In this document: positions 51,849 through 61,031 of the stretch, piece after piece
How positions within the stretch are numbered: position 1 is the stretch's first letter
Layout of the letters: each line of letters begins with the position of its first letter
Assembly: GCA_019044685.2 (NCBI GenBank)
Contig: JAGTXX020000008.1
Location: 124,001 to 188,000, forward strand
Length of the DNA stretch: 64,000 nt
Direction: 5' to 3'
Origin: Nannochloris sp. 'desiccata'
Taxonomy: Eukaryota > Chlorophyta > Trebouxiophyceae > Chlorellales > Chlorellaceae
The notes under the pieces: model-generated
What the model was told of the DNA's origin: nothing
Databases searched by the model: none
The model's input: the letters and a program-made list of their open reading frames with translations, nothing else
Program-made: the position numbers and the translations under genes

Positions 51849-53621
51849 TTACAAATGGTTCAAAGCATAGCATAATGGGTCTGTATTTGTGGCAAGATCC
51901 TTGAAACTTTCTTGCATTTCTTTCGACTGCTGAAAAGCTTTGCTATTCAACAGCGATCTCACAGTGCTAATAATGGTATCTTTGTTAGCAAAAGTAATGT
52001 ACTTAGAATATAGGGCATCTAATACCGGGTCTGAAGACGGTACGGCAATGACACTTTTACTTGCAAGAAGCAAAGCATCTATCCGGTGCGTCTCTAAAGA
52101 GGCATTTGCATAATAATGCTCAACAACAATTATTTTAGCTCGACAAACAAAAAAATTCAGCAGATGTCCAAAAACTTGATGCAAGCAAGTAGTCCGAAAC
52201 CCTGCATTGTGTAACTTATCGCATAAATTCTCTCTACAGTTATTGTGACTGCATGGAAGATATCCATACAAAAGAACCTCAGGTTCTGGCCACAGATCAT
52301 GCGCATCTTTTTTATTGCAGCTTTTGCCACATGGAGATGGAGCAATATTAATAGGGGTGAAGGTTGCAGAAGCGTAGCTCCAATTAACATAGCACCCATC
52401 CTTGTATGACTGCATTGATTGCACTCCTTCAGGAAATATACCGTCGCATACGATTGGTGGGTCCTCAGAATCATACGTTGTTCTTGTAGGCACTGTAAAG
52501 ACATTCGAAATATTTAGTTTTGATTGCAATTTTAATGCGTTGGTAGGCGAAAATTCCCAGACTTGCATTGCGGACTTCAATTTCATGATATAATCTGGAG
52601 TAAAAAATCCACTGCTATGCTGCTCTAGTTGAAATTGAATATATTTCGAGCTCATTGGCGGAGTGTTTGATCGAAAAATAATATGTATAGGTCCTTGAAC
52701 GCCTGAACGTAAGCATCCTCTCTCCCATGCTTTGCGTAATGCTTTTTCTAAGCCCAAAACATTTCTCCCAAAATAAATGTCGTCTTTTTCACTAAATATG
52801 AAAGGGAATTCTTCCGCTCTAAACGTTTCTGCAATGACGTTTTCAACTGCTTTCGTGGATACCGTCTCCACACTACGAGAGTCTTTACCTTTATATAAGG
52901 TAGAGTGCATTAAGCAGTCTCGTTTCAAGCAAAACGATTGAATTGAGGAAAAGTTCCTATCAGCCGTAGCAAGAGCTTTAACTCGAACAGCGTACCCATC
53001 TTTATCTCCTACAAAGAAATTTCCAGTAATTAATTTTGGCTCACTACCTAGGTAACTTGAAGAAAAAATAATACCATCAGGTCCTGTCAAGTCCATGCCT
53101 TTCAATAGAAGTTCTATAAACGTCTCATCTATTTCGAATACATCATTCAAAATGAAAACCCAAGGTGTTCTTGCCCTAAATAATGGCTCCGTCCAAATCT
53201 GTTCATTGGATTCCATGAGTCTAAAACTAAATCGATTATCATTTGCGAAATCCAAGGTGTTATGCGCAAACGATGAGAATGAGTGAATCCTATGTTGCTC
53301 AACCTTGAATCCAGTGAATATAACATGTGCTTTCCATCTTTGTTTGTTCAGATTCCGCAGAGATAACAGTGTTCTGAAAACGTTATTTGTCGACCACATA
53401 ACACGGAGTGTTATCAGGGGTTGCTCATTACGGGCCCAATGAAGTCCGTTAGTACCCATCAGTTTAATGCTCGCAAAGCTAGCAATAAAGAGGAAAGATA
53501 TAGCCACAAATACATAAGGATCATTGAGGGCAACCTTGTTGTCAATTTTTCGGAACCTATGGGGCTTCTCCGCTAGGCTGCGCTGTTTGTCTGTATGCTC
53601 TTTCTTCCGTCTTTTGGTCAT
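51849..53621 (-). CDS. Putative type II membrane glycosyltransferase, intronless
   Basis: A single 590-codon frame. A basic N-terminus (MTKRRKKEHTDKQR) is followed by a membrane anchor (YVFVAISFLFIASFASIKLM, about residues 36-55), fitting a Golgi type II enzyme. Residues ~65-260 resemble a GT-A nucleotide-sugar domain: LITLRVMWSTNNVFRTLLSL, FRARTPWVFILNDVFEID (the position of the usual acidic motif) and DLTGPDGIIFSSSYLGSE. The C-terminal half is Cys-rich (SPCGKSCNKKD, YGYLPCSHNNCRENLC) and contains HLLNFFVCRAKIIVVEHYY, reminiscent of a second, GT-B-like or exostosin-like half. I cannot assign a family. It is convergent with the GT2-GT4 gene. Confidence 0.65.
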   Translation of the reverse strand: MTKRRKKEHTDKQRSLAEKPHRFRKIDNKVALNDPYVFVAISFLFIASFASIKLMGTNGLHWARNEQPLITLRVMWSTNNVFRTLLSLRNLNKQRWKAHVIFTGFKVEQHRIHSFSSFAHNTLDFANDNRFSFRLMESNEQIWTEPLFRARTPWVFILNDVFEIDETFIELLLKGMDLTGPDGIIFSSSYLGSEPKLITGNFFVGDKDGYAVRVKALATADRNFSSIQSFCLKRDCLMHSTLYKGKDSRSVETVSTKAVENVIAETFRAEEFPFIFSEKDDIYFGRNVLGLEKALRKAWERGCLRSGVQGPIHIIFRSNTPPMSSKYIQFQLEQHSSGFFTPDYIMKLKSAMQVWEFSPTNALKLQSKLNISNVFTVPTRTTYDSEDPPIVCDGIFPEGVQSMQSYKDGCYVNWSYASATFTPINIAPSPCGKSCNKKDAHDLWPEPEVLLYGYLPCSHNNCRENLCDKLHNAGFRTTCLHQVFGHLLNFFVCRAKIIVVEHYYANASLETHRIDALLLASKSVIAVPSSDPVLDALYSKYITFANKDTIISTVRSLLNSKAFQQSKEMQESFKDLATNTDPLCYALNHL

Positions 53622-53889
53622 TTAACTACTACGGCTATCGAGTAAAATGAAATTTCTGTAATGCGGGTTAAAAGGCTGGGTTAAGCTTTAAAAAGACATT
53701 CAGGCGGATCCGGATGCATCCGAATATATAATTCAGAGAGCCCTCTCAAGTGTTATCTACTAACATCGATATCGATATGAGTAAAGGATGTTAGTATATG
53801 TAAAGTGCTTTTTCTGTCTTTATTACTTGTCTATTTTATCAATTAAAATATTTGAAGGGATACTGAGGGATCACACATGTGATGATACT
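53622..53889. other. 5' flank of the minus-strand glycosyltransferase gene
   Basis: About 270 bp with short palindromes (ggatccggatgcatcc; atcgatatcgat). No gene. Confidence 0.4.
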
Positions 53890-54132
53890 TATTGCAGACC
53901 CAAAAGGTAACATGCCTTCGGGTGGCATTATCCGCCACTACATGGGTCTTTTTCCCATGGGGCTACGAACCCCATCTGCAACATCCTCCCTTTCTTAAAG
54001 AAAGACTCCGGTAAGGTTCGAACCGAGAAGCTGAAACCACTATTGCAGACCCAAAAGGTAACATGCCTTCGGGTGGCATTATCCGCCACTACATGGGTCT
54101 TTTTCCCATGGGGCTACGAACCCCATCTGCAA
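53890..54132 (-). mobile_element. Miniature LTR element, complete single copy
   Basis: On the minus strand: LTR, 57-bp interior (53984-54040), LTR. The right LTR starts at 54041 and ends CTGCAA at 54132, two bases short of the usual CTGCAACA. The full unit would be 245 bp. The interior has PBS G+TGGTTTCAGCTTC and polypurine AAGAAAGGGAGGA. There is no coding capacity. No target duplication was found, perhaps because the damaged tip removed it. Confidence 0.9.
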
Positions 54133-54156
54133 GTCAAAAAAAAAAAATCTAGCTAT

Positions 54157-54205
54157 TTTGAGAGGGAACCAATTAACTCCTTTTGTTAATTGGCTCCCTC
54201 TCAAA
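54157..54205. repeat. Hairpin, 21-bp arms with 7-nt loop
   Basis: TTTGAGAGGGA...CAATTAAC (54157-54177), loop TCCTTTT, and GTTAATTGG...TCTCAAA (54185-54205), with one mismatch. An AT-rich palindrome, CGAAAAAAATATTTTTTTCG, follows at 54236-54255, flanked by ATCAAAG/CTTTGAT. Confidence 0.9.
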
Positions 54206-54255
54206 GTGCTGGGATTATATATCAAAGGTGTTCAGCGAAAAAAATATTTTTTTCG

Positions 54256-55092
54256 TTAGCATTCTTTGATCGACAAACTAAAACTCTCCCGTGCGTGCTT
54301 TCGCCGTCAGCGGGGGATGTATATTATAGCTCTAATTATATTGGAGCTATCTGAGGCCGCGCGGTCTCTAATAATGCGGTATTGGAGGAGTTATTTTCTC
54401 AACTAACCGGCAATTTAACAACACTTCAGAAATCAACCTCTGCACGTTGTTTCACAGATCGAAGATAGATGGAGAGCCTCATAACTCACCTCTATATTCG
54501 AGCTTCTTCAGCCCAGGGGTCCGCTGGACTCCATCACGCTGACTTTTTAACCCCCATATTCGGGTGCTCGCCATCGAGCCCCGATGCTGCCACCCACTGG
54601 GAGGCAGGATTTCTACCATCAATAATATTTTATTGATTAAGCTATCTCAGCAAAACAACGCAGGGAAACCTCGTTCCTCAACTGAGTAGTGATGAGAGGT
54701 CCAACATCATTCCCTTGCATGTGGTTGGTGGCGTTTTGCATATTCACCGTCATATGCCGTGGATTGGTGGTGGGCAGCTTTTTCTCTACTCTTTCAATAC
54801 TCGCGCAGAATTTCTGCACGACCTGGTTTTACTTGACTGATTTATCACCAATAAAACCCCTCTTTTTGTATGGTGCTTCTTATCATACCTCCCAGTGGCG
54901 TTTCTGAAACGCCGCTCTTGAACTGAAGATGTTACATGACTGAGCTCCTCTGGAGCATTAGCATATATAGGATGAAAGCTGAACAGGAGAAGAAGAATTG
55001 TATACCAGGAAACACATCTGCAAAGAAAACCACCACCAAAACGCTCTTTTCATTCAGACCCTGAAAAATGGATCTGGATCCTTTCCAGTGAC
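54256..55092. other. No gene recognised
   Basis: Moderately GC-rich stretch with small hairpins (gctctaat/attggagc; gaggccgcgcggtctc; ggcgtttctgaaacgcc). A minus-strand frame (54637-54800) coding KFCASIERVEKKLPTTNPRH ends before an AATAAAA signal-like sequence, and could be a small 3' exon, but nothing supports it further. Confidence 0.35.
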
Positions 55093-55417
55093 TATTGCAG
55101 ACCCAAAAGGTAATAGTGGTTTCAGCTTCTCGGTTCGAACCTTACCGGAGTCTTTCTTTAAGAAAGGGAGGATGTTGCAGATGGGGTTCGTAGCCCCATG
55201 GGAAAAAGACCCATGTAGTGGCGGATAATGCCACCCGAAGGCATGTTACCTTTTGGGTCTGCAATAGTGGTTTCAGCTTCTCGGTTCGAACCTTACCGGA
55301 GTCTTTCTTTAAGAAAGGGAGGATGTTGCAGATGGGGTTCGTAGCCCCATGGGAAAAAGACCCATGTAGTGGCGGATAATGCCACCCGAAGGCATGTTAC
55401 CTTTTGGGTCTGCAATA
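55093..55417 (+). mobile_element. Miniature LTR element array with inverted stub
   Basis: Begins with 21 bp of an inverted LTR end (tattgcagacccaaaagg), then directly a plus-strand interior (to 55172), LTR (55173-55266), interior (55267-55323) and LTR (55324-55417). Both outer tips are thus the LTR 3' end (TATTGCAG / CTGCAATA). No target duplication was found (flanks agtgac and ctcgg). Confidence 0.88.
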
Positions 55418-56209
55418 CTCTCGGCCCGCCGTCCCGAGGAGGTGAGAGCGTTGTCGTGGCTGAAGGCGGAGCAGCTGCTTGCTACGTGGGAAAAAAACGT
55501 GCAGATCAACTTTTGATGACATGCACCGATGTGCATTTTGCGGGATTTGCAACCTCGGTGGGAAAAACGGCAATTGGACCACCGTTGATCCGCACGAAGA
55601 AGATGGGCAGGTTTTAAACGCCGCCCCATACCTCGCCATTCACCATGGACATCACTTGGATTCTGCTGATGGGGCAGTTGAAGAAGACGTCTCTGCTGTT
55701 GAAAGACCAAAAAGAGGGTGCTTTTGAGAAGGACCTGAAAGCTAGACGGCTGCAAAACCCGGAAGAAAACATGGAGGAGTCGTACCGAAGCCTCATGCGG
55801 CACAGCGTTCAGCGCCAAGTAACGCACTCTCCATAGTATTGGAAGGATCAGTACGACGACCTGCTGGCTCTTGTAGATGCGTATGGTGTTCCTCAGTTCT
55901 TCCTGACCCTCACCGCCGACGATTGCAGCCAACTGCGGTGGGAAGAGTACGGCAGCATCGAGGCTTTCGCCAAGAGATTCAACGCCTCTGCGACGGTGGC
56001 CGACGCTCCTTTAGAGTCGGCGGCTCTCTTTTGCCACAGAACGGAGAAGTTTATGGAGCTGCTCACGTCTAAATTGGGTAGCACTATGTTGGGGAAGGTG
56101 CTCAGGTATGTTATCCGGTACGAAATGCAAGGTAGAGAGGCCGTCCATGCGCCGAACAAGGCATTAAAATCAAGCTCTACCACGCCGTCAGCTACCTCAC
56201 CAAGTTCGG
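55418..56209 (+). pseudogene. Helitron-like HUH Rep fragment
   Basis: The plus-strand frame shows DDLLALVDAYGVPQFFLTLTA, then VIRYEMQGREAVHAP, which matches the Helitron_like_N pattern (alternating hydrophobic FFLTLT followed by the H-x-H box in a GRGAVHAH context). Here the second His of the box reads Pro. An in-frame TAG (55837-55839) interrupts the protein before YWKDQYDD, and a frameshift separates the more upstream part (FCGICNLGG). The helicase half is absent, cut by the C2 LTR at 56210. GC content is clearly higher than in neighbouring elements. Confidence 0.6.
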
Positions 56210-56340
56210 TGTTACAGATATAAAGTGACATTTGACCCTGGTAATGGATGCAAGCTAGGAAAGCACTACATAACCTGCATTTGTTGTATAGAACGACAGT
56301 TAATTGTAATATATAAATAGTAGTAGAAATACTTCTATCA
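56210..56340 (+). repeat. 5' LTR of C2 (131 bp)
   Basis: TGTTACAGATATAAAG to ACTTCTATCA. Same sequence as the C1 3' LTR. Confidence 0.92.
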
Positions 56341-56956
56341 ATTGGTTTCAGCTTTTTGCTACGAAACTTTGCAAGACCACTCCTAGGGTAAGCAATTGTG
56401 ATTGCGTGGCGCAAGCCACGGGGTCTCGCTAGGGCATCCAATTGGTGTAACTCGAGGTCTTGGGCCTAGAACCAGACTGATTGGATGGGAAAGAGTCGCG
56501 CTGATACGTTGAATTGGGTCGGTTTCCGCGAATGATGCATATGTGGTGCCATTTCTGCTCGGAACAACCCCTGTGCTGACGTCCGCAGCTTCTGCACTCG
56601 CTAATCATGTTCGTAAAACTACTGCGGATGTTGAGAACGAGCAAAGAAGAGTTCTTCCACGACTTTGAGCAAACTGAATTTTAGCATTGATTGAAAATCG
56701 AAACTGTTTCACTGAAGTCTTTCTCTCCTGTTTTCGTTCTGCAGAGATTGTTACTGACTTCACAAACGGGAATCAATAGGTCGCTCCTGTTGGTTCAGCT
56801 AAATTTTTGCTCACTGGCCTGTCAAAAGCCAGCTCCACTCACCAGCGGAAATCTCTCTCGTTGGTAGCCCATAGCCGGTTAAATTGTAGCTCCACACTGC
56901 AGTTAACCCAGTCTACGCCCTAGTAGTCCCCTCCCTAGTTGTTAGTAATCGTTGTG

Positions 56957-57223
56957 ATGACTGACAAAATTGGAGAGCCATCTGGCTCTGCTCCTCCTTC
57001 TCCCACTGGCTCCCAGCCGGTGGATGTTGACACTCTCAATTCTACTCTTGCTGAATTTGCTGCTGTCATGACTTCTACTTTGACGTCCGTTATTGATGAC
57101 AAGCTGGCTGCTGCCGCGTTCCATCGCCCTCAACCGTTTGTTTTGGAAGACAACGCGTTGTTCAGTCCCACCGGCACCACCGCCAGCCACGTTGAACCGC
57201 TGAGTGTAGTGATAGTTCTTTAG
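56957..57223 (+). pseudogene. Gag remnant of C2
   Basis: Same 88-codon truncated frame as in C1 (MTDKIGEPSGSAPPSP to SVVIVL) with the same downstream repeat block, lacking capsid and zinc knuckle. Confidence 0.7.
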
Positions 57224-57367
57224 GTAGTGATCCTGGTACTGTAGATACTGGTACTGTAAATACTGGTACTGTAGATACTGGTCCTGTAGGTAGTGGTACT
57301 GTAGGTAGTGGTAGTAGAAACAGTAGAAAGAAAAAGATGAGAAGAGAGAAGAAGAAGCGAGTCACCT

Positions 57368-58195
57368 TTGCTGGTACCTCCTCCTCCTTGTTACCAAAAC
57401 AGGAGTATCAAGCTCGCGTCGGACAGTGACTGTGATACTCCTGTTTCGAAGGATCGTACAAGTGGTACAATGAAAGATCCAGATCTGGCTGCAATACACG
57501 CATGTATTACACAGTGCTATGCGCAGAGGGCATCGGACCCTACTGCTGCACTCGTGGCGTCTATTCAACAACGAGCCAGGCGACGCAAGCAGAAGAATCG
57601 TCTGATTTTGGTTAAAGCCAAGCTCGGTAGTGTGCAGGTCACCTGCTTGGTTGATTCGGGGGCTGAAGCGAGCTTAGTTTCTGAAGCTGTGCAGCGCGCT
57701 GCTGGTCTCAAGACCACCCCCGGTGAGAAATTATTGGTGCAGGGATGGGATGGTTCCCAGCGCGAATGTGGACGTGTCCTGCGAAATATTTCTCTGGTTG
57801 CTGGCGAATATTCTGGTCAACACACCTTTGTGGTTGCTCCTTTGGAAGGTTCCTTTGATGTCATTCTGGGCAATGATTGGTTGCATGCCAACGCTGAAGC
57901 CTATAAAGTCCACACTGATCGTGGCATGGTGGAGCTCCATCAACGCAATGGTATTGTCGCTCGCTTGTACGCTATCGATTCTCCTGAATCTAAAACCTAT
58001 GCTTCTGCCTCTGCTGCTACAGTGGAGCGATGGAAAAAGCAAGATGAGATCGAGGACTGCGTGCAGGTATCGCTGCATTGGGCTAGTGATGAGGAAGAAG
58101 ACCTTGTTGCGAAGCCACTGGAACCAGATATACGCACTGATGAAGAAAAGAGAGCTGCTATTGAGAAGATGCGTGTTGATCTTGATGGTGTCAAG
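57368..58195 (+). pseudogene. Pol N-terminus with protease, C2, truncated
   Basis: Matches the C1 pol start. It contains the retropepsin core (LVDSGAEASLVS) and VILGNDWLH, and ends at LDGVK, where the H LTR begins. One visible coding difference from C1 is SLHWASD for SLRWASD. Confidence 0.88.
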
Positions 58196-58387
58196 TGTTG
58201 CAGACGCTAGTCTTATGTAGCTTCAAGGAAGCTACCCTAAAAGGTATTTGTCTATAAGAGATTACAGAGTGGTTATTTATGTAATAATAAGAATAATCCG
58301 AAGGTAAAGAGAAGTCAGAGTAAATAATATTGGAAAAAGAAACCAGTGGGCGAAATGAGGGCGCAATGAACTTTGCGCCCTGCAACA
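58196..58387 (-). repeat. 3' LTR of H (192 bp)
   Basis: Plus-strand edges TGTTGCAGACGCTAG and GCGCCCTGCAACA. It differs from the LTR at 62920-63111 by about three bases. Confidence 0.92.
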
Positions 58388-58533
58388 TCCTCCCTTTCTT
58401 AAAGAGGAACCCAGATCTAGAGGCTAAAAACTAAACATGTCGTACGCATCTGTCCTACCGGTGACGCAACCTGAAAACCCAACGGGCAAAAACAGGACGT
58501 ACTGAATCCATGTGTAGGTGAGTGCTGCGACAA

Positions 58534-59022
58534 TCAACGACGAGAGCGCTTGCGGCGCTGCACAGGGATGGAAGCCTCATAAGCATCAACATCTGCTTGA
58601 ACACCAGATAAATTACTAGCAGGTTCATAGAGATTTTCATCAACAGGCCAACCTTTCCATTTTACGAGGTAGTCGCGATTGTTTTTAGGACCACGATGAG
58701 CCAAAATTTTCTCGAATTCATAAAGTGGTTGTCCGCTCTCGTAGCCAATGGGAGGTGGGCGAGGAAATTCACGATCCGTTTCCTGATAACGCTTCAATTG
58801 AGTAACGTTGAAGGTAGAAGAGGTGTTTTTAAGACGAGGAGGTAAGTGTAAAACATAAGCATTATCATTTAGCACTTCAGCGACTTCAAAAGGACCAACC
58901 CATTTGTGAGTCAATTTACCACGCGGTGCCTGGTAAAGACGGGAAGCATCGACCAAAACACGTTCACCAACTTCATATCTCACAAAGCGCCTGCGTTTGT
59001 TAACTTGGTTTGCATTTGCTCC
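58534..59022 (-). pseudogene. Integrase tail and chromodomain, H
   Basis: After a one-base frameshift near 59020 the frame reads NQVNKRRRFVRYEVGERVLV, then a chromodomain (YEFEKILAHRG, YLVKWKGWP, ENLYEPASNL; the aromatic before EP is Tyr instead of the usual Trp) and a basic tail (RRKRSRR). Confidence 0.85.
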
Positions 59023-60274
59023 TGGTTTTTAGCTAAATTAGTACGAGATTGAGTCAGAGTCTCAGTAATTCGAGCTAAAAAATCATCAACAGCAGGAGAA
59101 AGGCTGACAGTAGCACGCAGCAAGGAAGCAGGAGTATTGGGATTTTGACCATACAGCATGAAAAAAGGAGAAAAGCCTGTAGCCCTATTGACAGAGTTAT
59201 TGTAAGCAAACTCAAGAGCAACCAAATGCTCATCCCAATCATCCCTAGTAGATGGATTGACGTAAGCACGCAACATATCTTGAATAGTACGATTATGGCG
59301 TTCAGCTTGTCCATCAGACTGAGGATGGTAGGCAGCAGTCATATGCAAAGAAATGCCTAAATGATCCATCAAAGCACGCCAAAAATTGCTGGTAAAACGA
59401 GGATCTCGATCAGAAATAATGATTGAAGGAAGACCATAATGTCTGAAGACATTATTAAAGAAAAGCTCTGCTAATTGCCTTGCAGTCACAGTCATAGTAG
59501 TGGGAATAAAGACAGCAGCTTTACTCAAACGATCTACAATGGTGACAATTGCATCAAAACCACGAGGGGTGGCAGGTAAAGGACCAATCAAATCGATATG
59601 AATTTGCTCCCAGCGTCTACAAGGGATATCCAGAGAAGACAACAGCCCAGGAGTTACTTGATTTGAAGATTTGACCACTTGACAGGTAGGACATTCAGCA
59701 ACATAACGAGCAATATCTTCTCTCATACCAGGCCAGGTATATGTAGTACCAATAGCAGCAATAGTTTTATCTCTTCCAAGATGGCCAGCAATTGCGGCAT
59801 CATGATGATCATGAATAATTAAATCTTTTAAAGATTTAGAAGCAGGGACATAAATAAGCTTTTCACCATTCTTCTCTGCATAAATGAAGCCATCGTGCAG
59901 AGACCATTTGCTTGGACCAGCACCTCCAGTGAAGAAAGTCTCAGTAAGAGGATCAGAGACGTAAGCTACAGCAAATTCATGCAGAAGCTCAGGAGAAGGA
60001 CCAAGTGTTGAGATAGAATTCAGATTAGGAATTCTGCTCAAAGCATCAGCAACTACATTTGAACGACCAGGTTTGTATTTGATAATCAGATCATTACCAA
60101 ATTCAGCAAGAAATTGCAAATAACGATTGTGACGACGATTCACAAAGGTTTGAGTTTGAATAGAGATCAACGCTTGATGGTCAGTGTAGACTGTAGTAGG
60201 ATGGCCATGAATGTAATGTCTCCAAGCACGCAGAGCAAGGATAATAGCCAGAAACTCTTTATCATAAGTAGAAT
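58980..60274 (-). pseudogene. RNase H end and integrase, H
   Basis: Starts at the hAT insertion with the codons for TYDKEFLA, continues with the RNase H end (YTDHQALISIQ, ADALSRIPN), the integrase finger (HHDAAIAGHLG to CPTCQ, about 59800-59690) and the core (IDLIGPL, SDRDPRF, GQAERHN). The frame ends at 58980 after the frameshift near 59020. The catalytic acids are present. Confidence 0.88.
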
Positions 60275-61031
60275 CAGTGTTCCTGGGGCCTTAAATTTTT
60301 TTTGCGTGCCAGGCTCACTTTCTTTGTGTTTCATCACTCAAGCCCCAAATATTTTTTGCGTTAGCAATATTTTTTTTGCGCTGCGCGCGGCTTAGCGCTG
60401 CGCGCGGCCGTAGAACTTCTCAATTATTTGCTGTTACATGGAATTATTTAAGCTGCGTCGGTTAATCTGTCTGCTCAGCAAGCAATTCTTTGGTACGGTT
60501 CAACACCGCCACCACCTCCTTGGTTAATACGGCCCCCTTCTCCCCCATTATGGCCAACTCTGGGCCATTTATACTAATATGCATACACTTTTCAACTGTG
60601 TTAACCTTTAACCTATTTCTTAACTTGCTTTTTATGATATTCATTTTTGAAAAACCACGCTCGACGATGGCGGTGTTGAGCGGCAAAATCAAGTCATTTT
60701 GAGAAGAAGTAGGCGCTGCTTTTTGAGGGGATCGCTCAGATGCAGTGCGCTTGCTGCCGCCAGGCTGGCTCAACCAGGCGGAAAGTGGTCCCTTGGGGTT
60801 GTTACTACTCATAACTATAAGAATTAATGGTTTTTACAATGAAAAAATGAATTAACAGTGCACGCAAAGACCCAAAATCTCTTGTGTTTCGCCACTCTGC
60901 AGCACGCATAGCCCCGAAATTTTTTTGCGTGCTCCGCACGCAAACCTCTATTTTTTCTTGTGTTTCGCCCATTTTTTCTTGCGTTCTTCATACATGGCGC
61001 ACGCAAGAAATTTGCGGAGCCAGAAACACTG
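60275..61031 (-). mobile_element. Non-autonomous hAT element (757 bp)
   Basis: Terminal inverted repeats CAGTGTTCCTGGGGCC / GGAGCCAGAAACACTG and an 8-bp target duplication AGTAGAAT (60267-60274, 61032-61039), the hAT signature. Internal hairpin-rich repeats of gcgtgc/gcgcgcgg type lie near both ends. It splits the H pol inside RNase H. Confidence 0.92.
60462..60812 (-). pseudogene. hAT transposase deletion derivative
   Basis: A 116-codon frame whose N-terminus (MSSNNPKGPLSAWLSQPGG) looks like a transposase start and whose middle (LNTAIVERGFSKMNIIKSK, RLKVNTVEKCMHISINGPE) is the hAT C-terminal dimerisation region. The BED finger and catalytic core are missing, so an internal deletion has fused both ends. 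It cannot transpose itself but could compete for multimerisation. Confidence 0.78.

Larger units (their letters stand above)
56210..58195 (+). mobile_element. Ty3/gypsy family C, 3'-truncated copy (C2)
   Basis: Has 5' LTR (56210-56340), PBS TGGTTTCAGCTTT (56343), a leader with hairpins (cgtggc/gccacg), the truncated Gag and the start of pol. At 58195 it is cut by an H-type LTR (gtcaag|TGTTGCAG), so H probably inserted here; the distal C2 part would lie past the window's right end. Nearly identical to C1 where they overlap. Confidence 0.9.

Noticed and set aside
54300..54450. Hairpin-rich stretch as an snRNA or 5S rRNA gene
   Set aside because: I compared it by eye with U1, U2, U4, U6 and 5S cores and found no convincing match.
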